64,000 bases of DNA from Notamacropus eugenii (GCF_028372415.1 NC_092875.1:55469228-55533227), one strand, 5' to 3'; counted from the stretch's first letter, positions 34,066 through 46,664 are shown. Numbers and translations: made by a program. Notes: generated by a model from the letters alone, not told the origin.

Positions 34066-34184
34066 GTGAGTCATTCCACTTCTTTTCCTCTAAAACAACC
34101 CAATACCCTTTTACCACATTCTTTCACATTCACATTTTGTCGAAACCTACCCAAGGCTATACGACCAAAGAACTCTTAGTTATA

Positions 34185-34375
34185 TAGCTGGCACTTGATA
34201 ATTTTCAAAAGTGCTTTTCTTGCAACAAACCTACAAGGTCAGAAGGCCAACATTATTTTTTTTTACAGATAAGGAAACTGTAGCTCAGGGTTATACAACT
34301 AGGAAGTATCAAAGCAGAGAGTTGGAAGTCTTCTGTTTCCAAGACCAGGACTTTTCCCACTCATCATAAAAGACA
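34185..34375 (-). repeat. MIR-type SINE
   Basis: ttttacagataaggaaactg, tagctcagggttatac, aagaccaggacttttcccac. Confidence 0.7.
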
Positions 34376-34740
34376 AATTATTGGCTATTACAATGTTGCA
34401 TCTTTGCAAGTTTGCAAGGTGAATAAGCCGAGGCTGGAATTTAAATCCAAGCCCTCAGGCAAAATTTCATAATTTAGACCCTGCCCACAATTCCTCATTT
34501 TAAGGAAATTTAAGCAGGAGATGCTTGGGTCTTAGTTACAAGTATAACAGAAAGGACTTTAGAGTGAGAAGCATTAACTATACCCAGTGTTAGGTGGTTT
34601 AAGAATATAATCTAACTATGGTGCTGAAATAGGTCAGCATGTGGGAAAGTCCCTCGGTTTGTCTTAAAATTACCTGTTGAAAAGAAAATCTGAAACTATT
34701 ATTGCATGGAAAAAAAGACTATAGCTTGCAAGAATACTTG

Positions 34741-37365
34741 AATTTATTTGAAAAACATTATTATTCCAATTACATGCAAAACCAATTTTAACAATTTAAA
34801 AAATTTTTGAGTGCCAAATTCTTTCCTTCCCTCCCCTCTCCCTTACCTGAGATGTCAAGCAATTTGACATAGGTTATATATGTGCAGTCATTCAAAACAT
34901 ATTTCCATATTAGTCATGTTCTGAAGAAAAGACGAAAAAAAACACCACAAAAAAAGTAAAAAAAAAATAATAGTATGCTTCAGTCTGCATTCAGGCTCTA
35001 TCAGTTTTCTCTGGAAGTGGATAACATTTTTCATCATGTCTTAGGTCATTGTATTGCTGAGAATAGCTGAGTCATTTACAACTGATCATCACACAATACT
35101 ACTATTACTGTGCACAATGATCTGGTTCTCCTCACTTCACTTTGCATCAGTTCACATAAGTCTTCCCAAGTTCTTCTGAAAGCATACTGCTCATAATTTC
35201 TTATAGCACAACAGTATTCCATCACAATTATATATCACAACTTGTTCAGCCATTCCCCAATTGATGGACATAATTTCAATTCCCAGTTCTTTGCCACCAC
35301 AGAAAGAGCTACTATAAATATTTTTGGACATATAAATCCTTTTGTGAGGTGGTTCCTCAGAGTTGTTTTAATGTGCATTTATCTAATCAAGTGATTTAGA
35401 CAATTTTTTCACACGACTATAGTCTTCTTGGTTTCTTTATATGAAAACTGCCACTTCATTACCTTTGACTATTTGTCTTGTATTTGGCTTGTATTCTTAT
35501 AAATTTGATTCAGTTCTCTATGTATTTGAGAAATGAGGTTTTTATCAGAGAAATTTGCTCTAAATTCTCTGCCCTTCCTTCTAATCCAGGCTGTACTGTT
35601 TTTGTTTGTGCAAAATGCAAAACTTTTAAATCAAAATTATCCATTTTACATCCCGTAATGCTGTCTCTTGCTTGGCCATAAGTTCTGCCCTTATCCATAA
35701 ATCTATCTAAACTATGCCATGCTTTCCTAATCTGCTTATGATATTGCTCTTTATGTCTAAGTCATGGTACCCACTTTGATCTTATCTTGGTATACAGCGT
35801 GAGATGTCTGTCTATACCTGTTTTCTGCCAAACTGTTTTCCAGTTTTCAGCGCAGTTTTTGTAAAACAGTGAGTTCCTGTCCCAAAAGCTGGGATCTTTG
35901 TATTTATCAAACACTAGATTACTATGGCCATTACCTACTATGTATTGCGTACTCAATCTATTCCACTGCTCCACCATTCTCTCTCTTAGCCAGTATCAGA
36001 TTGAAGATTACTGCTTTGTAATAGTTTGAGGTCTGGGACTGCTAGGCAACCTTCTTATATGGTTTTTCCTTTTGATATTCTTGCATTTTGTTCTTCCAGA
36101 TGAATAGCATTATCTAGCTCTATAATATTTTTTGCTAATTTGATTGGTATGGCAATGAACATTAATTTAGGTTTGTCATTTTTATCACATTGGGTTGGCC
36201 AGTCCATTAATAATTTTGTTTTCCAACTGTTCAGATCTGACTTTGTGTGAAAAGCATTTTGTAGACGTGTACTTATAATTCCTGGATTTGTTTTGGCAGA
36301 TAGACCTCCCCCAAGTGTTTTATATTGTCTATAGTTCTTTTAAATGGAATTTCTCTATCTCTTGCTGCTGGACTTTCTTGGCAATACATAGAAATACTGA
36401 TGATTTAGGTAGGTTTATTTTATATGCTGAAACTTTAGCAAAGTTGTTAATTATTTCAACTAGTTTTTTAGTTGATTCTCTAGGATTCTTCAAGTACACC
36501 ATGATAGCATCTGCAAAAGGTGACAGTTTTCTTTCTTCATTGTGTATTCTAATTCCTTCATTTTCTTTTTCTTCTCTTATTGCTATAGCTAGCATTTTCA
36601 GTACAATGTTGATCAGTGGCGATAGTGGGCATTCTGGTTTCACCCCAGATCTTACTGGGGAGGCTTCTAGCTCATCACCATTACAGATAATGCTTGCTGA
36701 GGCTCTTAGGCACTACTTACCATTTTAAGGAAATTTCCATTTACACCTTTGCTTTCTAGTGTTTCAGATTGATTTTTGTTCGTTTTGTTATGGATATGGT
36801 CAATTATGCTGATAGTTTTCCTAATGTTGAACCTGTCCTGAATTCCTGGTATTAAATCCTACCCAGTCAGCGCATATGATCTTTGTAATATATTGTAATC
36901 TCCTTACTGATATTTTACTTAAAACTTTTGCATCAGTATTCTTTGGTCTATAGCTTTTTTTCTGTTTTCACTTTTCCTTGTTTAGATATCAACATATATT
37001 TGTGCTATTAAAAGAATTTGGTAGGATTCCTTCTTTGCCTGTTTTACCAACAACTTTACATCATATTGGAATTAGTTATTCTTTAAATATTTGCTAGAAT
37101 TTACTTGTGAATCCATCTGGTCCTAAGGATTTTTTCTTTGGGAATTCACTGATCTTGTTCAATTTCTTTTTCTAATATGGGGTTATTTAAATATTCTATT
37201 TTTCTCCTTTGGGCAAGTTATATTTTTGTAAATATTCATTCATTTCACTTAGATTGTTAGATTTCTTGGCATACTTGGGCAAAATAATTCCTAATAATTC
37301 CTTTAATTTTATCTTCATTGGTAGTGAGTTCACCCTTTACATTTTTTGATATTGGCAACAGTACT
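34741..37365 (-). mobile_element. L1 LINE, 5'-truncated, ORF2 RT to 3' end
   Basis: About 2.6 kb of one L1 in antisense. The 3' UTR lies at the left (34741-35300, ending ctgagatgtcaagcaatttg) and the RT domain at the right. The minus frame 36643-36329 shows the RT blocks LSPLINIVLKMLA and, at residues 43-46 (36506-36517), FADA in place of the catalytic FADD, so the copy is inactive. Upstream, blocks up to 37365 (ggtagtgagttcacccttta) continue the RT. The 146-codon plus frame at 36288-36728 is its shadow. Confidence 0.85.
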
Positions 37366-37900
37366 TGAAATGAACTGAGGAAGTGCAAAAGGCAGTTTTG
37401 GAAAGAGAAAAGCTTGGGCTCCTGTTTGGGTCAGAGCCAGGAAGGTAGGGGGAGCTGTGTGAAACTACTTGATGGCCACTTACCCGTATAATGACCAGAA
37501 CGGACTTAAAATGGAGGCCAGGAAACTTTTGTCAGAGATGATTATAGCTATGAAAATGTAAATTTCTTTCGTTAAATCATGAAAATCATTCATGTGCTAC
37601 TGCATTCAAGTAGATAACAACTCTCAGAAGACTTCTGAAGTCCACCAAAGAGACAGATGTAACACAGAAGCCATCAGATCTTTGTCAACAAGAATACAAG
37701 GGAGTTTGGGGGGAAAATGCTACTGAACTAAGTAAGCATCAGACTTAACTTCTGGATCTATTTAATAACTGTGATAAATCTGTGGATGCCAAGTAATCTC
37801 TAAGTCAGGCAGGCTGAATTTCTGGATTCAAATTAGTCAGTTCTAAATTATCTGTGTCAAGAAGACTGTGGACAGTTCAAAGTTTTTGATTTTTCAATTC
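37366..37900. other. Unassigned, no gene seen
   Basis: Unique-looking sequence after the 5' truncation point of the L1. Confidence 0.4.
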
Positions 37901-37974
37901 ACTGAGGTAAGTCTGGTACAGTGGCAAAAACACTGGATTTGGAATAAAATGACCTAAATTTGAACTGCATTCTT

Positions 37975-38300
37975 TCAGTCATCAAACATTTATTATTCAC
38001 CAGACACTGTGTTAGGTGCTGAGGAAGACATTCTATTGGGAGAGGGGAGGACACGCAGGCAAATATAAAATCTATACATAGTAATTAGGGGGAGGAGTGA
38101 TAACAGCTGGGGGAAATCAGGATAGATCTTGCATGACCTGTGTGACCCTGGGCAAATCACCTTGTTTTTTCTCATCTGTGAAAGGGGCTGGGCTAGATGG
38201 TCTCTCAGACCCATGTCAGCTTTATTACTTCCCACTCCCTATGTGCCTAATGTTATGCTTAATGCTATGGGGTACAAATATATCTGAGAAGGCAAGATAT
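37975..38300. repeat. L2 antisense with embedded MIR
   Basis: aaacatttattattcaccag and tgtgttaggtgctgaggaag (L2, minus), then gtgtgaccctgggcaaatca and cttgttttttctcatctgtg (MIR, plus, 38130-38225), then cctaatgttatgcttaatgc (L2, minus). Confidence 0.65.
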
Positions 38301-38437
38301 ATAGAAAAGTTAAATAAAACAGGCTAAAAAATAATAACTCCCATATGTGATAAAATGAAAAATGAGTGTTACAGGCAATAAAACGTTAGTTCAAGGGAGA
38401 GGGAGGGCAATATGAACTAGAGTGGGATCATCTAATC

Positions 38438-38583
38438 TGGGGCTCTTAATCTGAGATGCATGGACAGACTTCAAGAGATACATGAACTTGGATGGAAAAA
38501 AAATTACATTTATTTCAACATAATTGATTTTTTTTCATCTGACTGCTGAAGGGTTCTATAACATAAAAGAGCTTAAGAACCCC
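38438..38583. mobile_element. Probable short hAT-type element
   Basis: Left end ggggctcttaatctgagatg and right end, in reverse, ggggttcttaagctctt, are imperfect inverted ends. 'taatct' flanks both sides. The internal part (gcatggacagacttcaagag) resembles a known group of short mammalian hAT elements. Confidence 0.55.
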
Positions 38584-38999
38584 TAATCTTATAAGATTTC
38601 CTCATTTCATAGATGAGGAAATACCCTAAAAGAAGGAATTGAATTGTCAGAGTTTATAGTGAATTAGAAACAAGAGTTCAAACGTTTCTGTCCTATTATT
38701 CCAATACTCTTCTTCCCATTATGAAGTAGGTATAGAAAAAAAATAACACCTCTCTTTGGACCATGAAAGATAAATTCTCCTTCTTTAAATTGATGTATTT
38801 TACATTCCACCTTTTCTGGGACTGGGGGGGAGGTCATTTTTAGAACAAATTTATAGACAGTATACCTATTTTAAAGAAAAGGAAACTGAGACCCAGTGAA
38901 GTGATTCTCTCTGAAACAGAGATCATATCATGGTTTAGGCTTATGGATACCAAATAATTATTTCTTAGTACTAGAAGTTATTGGGCCTTTTATTAGGGT

Positions 39000-40160
39000 C
39001 ATTTTCCATGATTTTCCTCCTCCATTTAAGCTGATAAAATCTAATATATCTAATTTCACTCTCCAATATCACCTTAGGGTAATTTAATATTTAGGACTGT
39101 CCCAGGAAGGCAAAAAGACTACTTAAGCTAAAATCTGGACTTCTGGTTGCTTCTAAGATTCTGAGTGATTTTAGATTTCAGGGTCTTTCTTTAAAAAAAA
39201 AAAAAGATAAATCATTACCCTTTACCTACATGATACAGCCAGTGTCATCTGAGCAACTGGCACAGATTTCAGGTTTTGGTAAATTGCTAATATGCATCTG
39301 AAGGCCTCAAATTATTTGGGAAAATAAAATTGTGCTTCAAAATAATCTGAGGAGGCAACAAAATACAATGGTGGAGGGGTATTAATCCTAGTGAGGATGC
39401 CAGACCTGGATGACTGTTCTGCACACCTGAACTGCCACTCTGAGTTGGGGACTTTACATGGCTTTCTGTTCTAAAAATTGCATGCAACCTTTGTGTGTTG
39501 ATATTACTGGGTTGGTGTGCTCCACCCCACTTCCCCCAGAAGTGGTATTTCCTACAGAATCCAAGGTCACAAAAGCAACATGAGGTCTCCTCTTCTGGCC
39601 TGCACTCCCCCACCCCCATTCTCCGTGACACCACTGAGGCCCCTCCTCCACTGCTGTCAGTGAAGTTGTTGGCTCTGTTCCCATTTCCCTATTTGGATAT
39701 GAATGTCACTTAGCCAGTTTGCCCAGATGTGTTCCCAGACCCGGGAAGGGGCACGCCTTGATGCAAGATGCAATCATTACTCACATGGAAAGGAAAAAAC
39801 ATCCCTACATAGGACACAGACCCTTCTTTTCCTTCTCCATGCCAGAAGTCTGATTCCCATCATCCATCTTGGTACTGTACTGGTCCTAGAGCGGAGAGAC
39901 TATTCTTCACCAGATGACATCTGATTCAGATTCTCCCAGAATTCACCTGACCAGATGGGAGGCTTTGTTCATCCTGAATGCTAGTGATTTTCCTACCATG
40001 CTTAAGATCTGAGACCTGGGGGACACCTTAGACCATCATTTAGTTTAGAGTTTCTGCCTTTAGGAAGTTAATTGTTTTTAGGAAATCAAAGGAATTATCC
40101 ACTGTGTTTAGCTCCAAAAGGAAACCGAAATGTCATTGGTCCAGGGATACTTTAGTTGTC
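39000..40160. other. Unassigned intergenic stretch
   Basis: Overlapping frames of up to 115 codons occur on both strands at 39287-39924, but none is bounded by matching splice sites or has a recognisable motif. Confidence 0.45.
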
Positions 40161-40164
40161 TAAT

Positions 40165-40575
40165 GCATAGGTCTGGTTGATTTACTCCCCACTCAGAAAC
40201 TTTCAGAGGCCCTCTATTGTTTTATAGGATAAAATCCAAACTCCCTAACCTTGCATCTAAGGCCCTCCACAATCTAATTAAAACCTTCCCTTTCTGACTT
40301 TTTAACATTATTTCTCTTCATACACTCTATAGTTCTCTTCTGGCTAAACTAGACTACCGTTCTTTAATCTGATCCTGCCCTCGCTCTTCCCCCACCCCCA
40401 TTTATCAATCTTCCATGACTGGACCAGCCTGCGCTTTTCCCATCCCCTCATTTCTGCCTGATGAAGTCCTTTCTGTTCCTTCAAAACCCAAGTCTGCTTC
40501 CTAAAGCAATTCTTAATTTCTCCTAGGAAGTGAGCACATAGCATATACTTAGTGTTTGTTGATCTGAATGACATT
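40165..40575 (+). mobile_element. L2 fragment
   Basis: ggataaaatccaaactccct, catctaaggccctccacaat, the cttctggctaaactagacta block and gcacatagcatatacttagt. Confidence 0.8.
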
Positions 40576-40894
40576 TCAAGGGGAATAACTGGAAAAATGC
40601 AAAAAGAAGCTGACTCAACCTCACTGTCCCTATCCCATGAATATTAGGTTTAGTTTAGGTCACTTTTGTCTAAAATGCCCCGACTCTAGCCAGGGCTTCT
40701 TACCTCTTCTTGGCTTGGGTTGGGTGGGAGCTCTGTTGGACATGGATAATAAATACTTGTGTTTATAGGAGTTCTGGGCCGCCTGAGAGGTTTAAAGAGT
40801 TAAGTTCTTAATACACCTCTTACATGCATGAGAACCCAAGGGTACTCGAAGTCCACTGTTATCTTTCCCCAATGCTGGGGCAAAAATATTAAGA

Positions 40895-41090
40895 ACCACA
40901 AAATTTCAGTTAGAAGGAACCTTAGAGCTAGAAAAGATTTTAAAAGATCATCTATCTAGTCCAGCATCTTAGAGGATAACCTGGGTCCCACAGAGCAGAA
41001 GAGATTTGCCCAGAATCTGAAGTTGGAAGTGCTGGAGGGAGAATAAGGAGACAACTGGAAACCAAGAATCCTATCAGCCCATGCTTTTTT
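40895..41090 (-). repeat. MIR-type SINE
   Basis: cagttagaaggaaccttaga, aagatcatctatctagtcc, agatttgcccagaat. Confidence 0.7.
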
Positions 41091-41179
41091 TCACCACATC
41101 TACATCTTTTGACCACCTATCTTGAAGGAGAGATAGTTTCCATAATGGTCCACTACTGGCTTTCTAGGTGTTCACAATC

Positions 41180-41345
41180 ATAGAAGCAAAGGAATTGAAA
41201 GGATTTTAAAAATCATCTAAACTAACCCTCCTCCTCCCATTTTGCAGATGACAAAATGAGCCGAAAGAGGAATTAGGAGAAGCAGGATTCAAACCTAGAT
41301 CCTCTGACTTCAAATCCAGAGTTCTTTCCACTCTTCCAGGGTTAT
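41180..41345 (-). repeat. MIR-type SINE
   Basis: catctaaactaaccctcctc, cccattttgcagatgac, cagagttctttccactcttc. Confidence 0.75.
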
Positions 41346-41559
41346 TTCTCGTAAAGGGATTATTTTTGAAAGCAAGAAAAGAACAAAAAATTTCTTGCTT
41401 CACTATAAATCTTTATGCACAAATTTTATAACGTCCGACGGCAAAAGCCCATGATTGTAAGCAATCCTTCTCCGGCTCTTCCCCCAGTCAACCAAAAAAG
41501 AAAACAACTTAGTATACAAAACGCTATGCCGAACAGTGAAGGGGACACAAAGTTTGGCT

Positions 41560-41680
41560 AAACCATCCTCCTCAGTTTACAGATGAGGAAACTGAGGACC
41601 TCCCCTTTCCTCTAGAGAGAACTGTTAGTCCAAGGTCAGCAGCTAGTAAGTAACACTATGAGATAAGACACCAGCACACA
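41560..41680 (-). repeat. MIR-type SINE fragment
   Basis: cctcagtttacagatgagga, aactgaggacctccc, caaggtcagcagctagtaag. Confidence 0.75.
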
Positions 41681-41867
41681 AAATTCACCCACCCTCTCAA
41701 TAGGGACTGTTTTTAACTTTTAGAATTGCTCCTCCACTTTCCCGAAGGGAGGGAAAAGGGGATTTGACATGATAAGCAAAGAGAAGGGGGAGGGGAGTGC
41801 AAGTTTTAAAGGCCAGTGGGAATGGGTCTAGCACGGGGAAGGGACACCGTAAGTGTCCTGGGGGGTG

Positions 41868-42110
41868 TCACTGAGAATGGGGGTATGTGGACAAGCCAGT
41901 GGACTAGGCTGGGAGTCCAGTGAGGACAAGTCCCCGGGCTGGGGAGGGGTAGTGAGGATGAGCTCGGGGGTCCAGCGAGGACAAGACGCCGGGCGGGGGA
42001 GGGGTAGTGAGGATGAGCTCGGGGGTCCAGCGAGGACAAGACACCGGGCGGGGGGAAGGAGTAGGGGATATGAACCTGAGGGTCAAGTGGGGACAAAACC
42101 CCGGGCAGCG
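41868..42110. repeat. 55-bp minisatellite, three clear units plus degenerate ones
   Basis: The core GGGGTCCAGCGAGGACAAG recurs with its TCCAG at 41916, 41971 and 42026, exactly 55 bp apart, and a weaker TCAAG form at 42083. Between cores lie GC-rich blocks with CCGGGC. It sits on the upstream edge of the CpG island. The 237-codon minus frame (41806-42519) across it, with repeated HPHYPSPAR residues, is a by-product of the repeats. Confidence 0.85.
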
Positions 42111-42544
42111 GTGGCTGGGCTAGGCTCAGGGACGTGCCCCGAGGGTCTGTGAGGAGCCTCGGGATACTCCCGGCCAAGGACTGCGGAGAGGCCAAGCCTC
42201 CCGGCGTCCCTGGTGGCCCTCCCCAACCCCGGCAGCCTGGGCTTGGCCCAGCCGGCGCCAACCACCACTCCGCGCGCGCGCCCCGCCCCCCCGGCACCGC
42301 CCGCCCCTCCCCCCACACCCACCCGCGCGGCTCCCAGTCCACACCGCTCTCGCCTCCTCCGGGTGCATTGTGGGTGGGGCGCCCCTGCTGAGCACTGTAG
42401 GGAACCCCCTTTGCCCCGGCCGACCGGCCGCCCTCAAGGGTCGAAGGGAGCTCAGCCTCGGAGACTGACGCTGTATTCTTGGGTCCGCCCCTTCGGCGAC
42501 TGAAATCTCGTATCCGCACAGCGTCGACTGGGTAGGCATTCTCT

Positions 42545-42825
42545 TCTGACTGACGATTGGCTCGGTTGCCCGCCCGTCACGCGTCGGGTTTGCCGGCTCT
42601 CTCCCCTTGGGCCTTCATGGCCGCTGGCGCGATCAGTCGGGCCAGTCGGGCTCGCTTCTCATTGGCTACTGTGTACTGTCGATCTTGGATAGGTTCCGCA
42701 CCCTTTGGGTGTAGGTCTCATCAATTGGGCAAACACCTCATTCTCATTGGTCGCTTGCCTTGCCATTCAGGAAGACGTACGGAAACCCGGAAGTATGGGA
42801 GGTGAAATCTGCCTAGCAACCGGGG
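42545..42825 (+). promoter_or_regulatory. Gene B core promoter, CCAAT/ETS/X-box cluster
   Basis: Four inverted CCAAT boxes (ATTGG) at 42556, 42661, 42724 and 42746; three have good NF-Y flanks (cgattggct, cattggcta, cattggtcg). CCGGAAGT, an ETS/GABP site, is at 42787-42794. Half an RFX X-box (cctagcaac) is at 42812-42820. No TATA. This combination is typical of ubiquitously active CpG promoters with dispersed start sites. A start at about 42820-42900 is inferred. A divergent minus-strand start is possible but no minus exon was seen. Confidence 0.75.
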
Positions 42826-42829
42826 AAGC

Positions 42830-43312
42830 CGGGCTGGGAAGCGGGTAATTTCAGTCTGAGGAGAAACCCGGAGTCCCGCGGAGGTGCCAGCTTCAAACCT
42901 CGGCTCCCCCCTCCCCCCGCCCCACCTGCCTTCCGCCCCTCGCTGCTACAGCTCTGTGTGCAGTCGCGAACGTTCCCCACTAGGGACAGTTATCATTACC
43001 GCGCTCCTTCTCCCCCCCACCCCCGCCCCGTCCCTCAGCACCCCTCAGCCCTACTGTCCGGAGTGCGCGCCCCCGCCGCGGGAGGGGGAGTGGTGGACGA
43101 CACGGGGACGGCGGCGGCGCGCAGCGCGTGGCGTCCCCGAAGCGCGCCCCCGACTTCAGCCCCACACACCCCGCACGACACACGCTCCGTCCGCTGCTGC
43201 TGCCGCCACCTGAAGGAGCCGCTGGGACCGTCCCGCCCTCCTGGGTGCCAGCCCAGGCCGCTGCTGCCCTTCGGAGCCGCGGCCGAGGCTCCGAGATAAC
43301 TTTGGCTGGTCG
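42830..43312 (+). other. Gene B, untranslated first exon (5' end approximate)
   Basis: Ends at 43312 before GTGAGTGA, a strong splice donor (ctggtcg|gtgagt). From 42798 to 43312 there is no ATG at all on the plus strand, so this should be 5' UTR, with the start codon in a later exon beyond or within the rest of the window. The downstream end has CTG/CCG-rich sequence common in 5' UTRs. Start site is inferred from the promoter elements; the protein is unknown. Confidence 0.7.
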
Positions 43313-46300
43313 GTGAGTGACTTGGCTTGTCCGCTCGCGGGGGGCCCGGGCGGAATTCCCTCGCTCTGAGCCTCCTTTCCGTTCCGGCCGCCCTGAGGGA
43401 CTGCGCTCGGGCCGGGCCGGGCCGGGCCAAGGGGCGGGGGGGAGGGGATGGTTCGGGCCGGGTCGGGACTGGAGGCCTCCCATCCCCCCGCACCCTGGGA
43501 ACGTGCCCAGGCTCGCCCGCTCCCCTCCCCCCTCCCGGCCGTGCCCCCCACGCCCTGTCCCCCGGGGCGCCGGGCCGGTCGGGCGGGGCGGGGCTGGGCG
43601 GGTCCTCGCCCCTCCCCTCCTTTCCCTACCGAGGGGGAGGGGGAGGCCGGCTGGCTGTGGGGGCTGCGGGGCAGGTGCGCGGGGATGGGGGGGTGATTGG
43701 AGGACCGCCCCCTCCCGGTAGGCTCCGGCTCCCCCTCCCCAGAGGCGCCGGCTGCCTGCCCGCTGCCAGCCTCCTGTCCCCAGGAGTTCCAGCCTCTCAG
43801 GCCAGGGGCGCCGCGACAACTTTTGTTTTCTCTGCCGGACTCTGAGGCTGTTTCCAGGATGGAGTTTTAAAGGCCCACGGGAAGGAAGGCAGGAAAAGGG
43901 TGCTCTCTTTGGGCAGAGAAACTCTTCCCTTTGCAGCCACCTTGGTGTGGGGCATCTGCGTGGCTAATCCTGTTTCAAAACCCTGCGTTGGCTGCGCTAG
44001 ACCATTGTCTCTTCATTATCACATTGTTAAGCCACCAGATCGGCTGACCTCCAGAGTCCGTGTCTTTTCCCCCCCTTCCCCTTCCGCCCTTTGCATATTG
44101 GAAACCGCTTCTTACTCTTCAGAAAGTGGCACTCCTGGCCGGGCTTTACCTGTTCCACTCACTCTTTCCTTCTCGGAGATAATTCACCATGTCATTGACA
44201 GCTCTTCCTTTGGGTAATAGGGGAAGGGGAGGGGATTCTTAAGTGTTTACAGACGGGACCTGAACTATTGGCTTCCCCAGGCTAGAAGGCCAGAGGATAC
44301 TATTGATTAGCAGTATCATTTTTTGTAAGCACTTAACTTTTAGAACCTCCCCAAAGGGAAGTCTTTAAGTTGGTTTTACAAGTTTGTATGTACTTTTTTT
44401 GAAGTGCCCACCCTGGATTCCAGGTTCAATCCAGGTGCTAATTTTATCTGGTTTGCTAGATGCGAAGTTCTACTGAACACTAGTGGATGAATGCCGGCTT
44501 TGAGAGATGGTCCAAAGGACAGGAATGAAGTCAATTTGAAACCCGAGTAACTGTTGTAACCTCTTCCCGTCCACATGCAAATGTGTCTGCTGGAACCTGT
44601 GGGAAAAAAAGTTTTCCTTAAGAAAGACTCTAACTTATGTAGATTGAACTGTGTTTTGGTTGTGCTTTTAATAACTTCTGACCCTAAACTAGTGAGAATA
44701 TCAATTCACTTTACTGTTTGAAGGCCACATGCGTCCTGTTAAGTTTCCATATAGGTTTTGTTTAATTTAAGTTCTTTGTGAGCGTTCTCAGCAGACTATA
44801 ATTTGAGTTCTAAATCTGTCAGTAAGCTGTATGGACACAAGTTTCAACTCGAGCTATTTTCTTCTATGTAAAAGTGTACCCTAAGAGTTACCTAGGATCT
44901 CTTGGTCTTGGTTTAGTCAAGTTCAGGCAGGATGCTGCATGCTAACCGCTTGCACCTCTCCTGCCTCTTAATGGCCAATCTCAAGCTGGTAGTACCTTGG
45001 AGGATGAAGATTTTCTGCTATTAGAAAATTCAGAAGGGAGAAACATCAGGGAAAGCCTTAGAACCAACGGTGGTCAGGTAGATGAACAGAAGTTTTCCAA
45101 GAGGAGAGAAAAAAAATGAACTACAAAGGAGATTAGGGTTCATGCCTAGGCTTAGACTAGTAGAGCTTGAAATTTTGCCAGGTCTAAATGTGCCCAAAGG
45201 GGAAAAAAACTTTTTGGTATGTCTCTTGCAAAACCCACTGCCCTTCTGAATATGGAAGCAGTGCTTTTCTATGTTCTGATGCCAGACATGAGGCAAATCT
45301 AGTGGGTGGCCTTGCGTTTGTACTTGTATGTTCTTTGTTTGTTTCTGCCTGTAAAGTGGGGATAATGTGTTTTGTAAAGTATTTGTAATATTGGGAAGTG
45401 TGAGGGCAGTTATTTTAATATAGCACAACTATGGCTAGATTTGGGCAGAAGGGGCAGCCATATTGATGAATGTAAGGAGTGGTGGGAAGAAAACAGATTC
45501 TACCTAATGTTAAAGTAATATTCTTATATTGGGACTGCTTGAGTAACCTTTTGGGTTGAGAATATAGAATGAGAAATTTTTCATGGTAATGAATTAGATT
45601 TTAGGACCAAGTATTATGAGAGTGATATTCAAAAAACATTTGATGCAACACAGTAATAGTACTTAAAGAGCTTGAGTTCGTGGCTTAGTACCATACGGGA
45701 GATTAGAATTCATATTGAACTCCTTAGTTTGGGAAGCTAACTCAACTCCTTAGGGGGCATAAGGAAAAGGGGAAGACACTGTGATTTTTCATGTGAGTCT
45801 GATATTTAGTATAAAACAAAATCCCAGGGGAGCCCAAATCAAGGCCTTAACTGTGACTTTGGATAGAGGGCAGAAATGGTGCTGTTACTGATGACAAAGG
45901 AACTTTTCCAAAGAAGAGAATCTTGTAGATGCTCCTAGTATGCACCTCCCCTGATCTCCAATATTATTCTCTTTCCTCCCTCCCCTTTATAAAGTTTGGA
46001 AATGAAATCTGTTTGGATGTTGTAAATTTTTAAAATGACCTTAGGTGTTCAGATTAGGAAGGTAAATATGAACTTTTTGGAAATTTCTGTCAGTCTTTTT
46101 TAGAGACAAAGTTGCCTCGTTATGTAGGATTGAGTATTTCAATTCTCAGAACATGAAAACTAAGGTAAACTATCTTAAAAGGAGTGCTGGACTTTGAGAT
46201 TGTCATTGGTAGTGCGTGCTTTAGACTTCACTGAGATGTGGTGCCAATAAATACGGAGTTTTTGTATCTAACAGGAAGTTTAAAATTTTTTTTCTATTTT

Positions 46301-46664
46301 AATTGAAACAGTAGAGGTTGGAAAGATATTGATCTGTATATTTAGGTATATTTATTAGATAATAATGATGCATGGATACCAAGAGGTAGGCAGCCCTAAA
46401 AGGCATATGGGACCACTCTTCTCAGTACCTAACTGTGGATTGATAAATCTGTTGATTTATATTACCAAAATAGTTGGGGAAGTGGGAGAGTTCCTTCCTG
46501 TTGGATACAACACTGCTGATGTTAAAATCCCATAGGATCTGGAAGATAAGGAGTGAGCTGGTCTTTTATAGAATTGTGAAATAGCTACTGTTCATAATTT
46601 GGACAAAACACAAAAATGATTAGATGTTTTCTTCCACTTTGTTTCGACTTTATTGGTTTTCTTC

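Larger units (their letters stand above)
41900..43800. promoter_or_regulatory. CpG island
   Basis: The only long CpG- and GC-rich segment of the window. Contains a CGCGCGCGCG run at 42271-42280, several GC boxes (42282-42310; 43560-43610) and no TATA box. A ZNF143-like half site GCATTGTGGG is at 42365-42374. Long frames in it on both strands (up to 279 codons) are caused by high GC. Confidence 0.93.

Noticed and set aside
36288..36728. 146-codon plus frame
   Set aside because: Shadow of the antisense L1 reverse transcriptase.
42126..42539. Divergent minus-strand gene from the CpG island
   Set aside because: Orientation of the CCAAT boxes allows it, but no minus-strand exon with a convincing donor was seen. 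Left as an open possibility only.
41806..43819. Long overlapping frames (up to 279 codons) on both strands of the CpG island
   Set aside because: High GC removes stop codons. Residues are Pro/Arg/Gly/Ala-rich in every frame, and one frame is built from the 55-bp minisatellite. No domain or splice structure.
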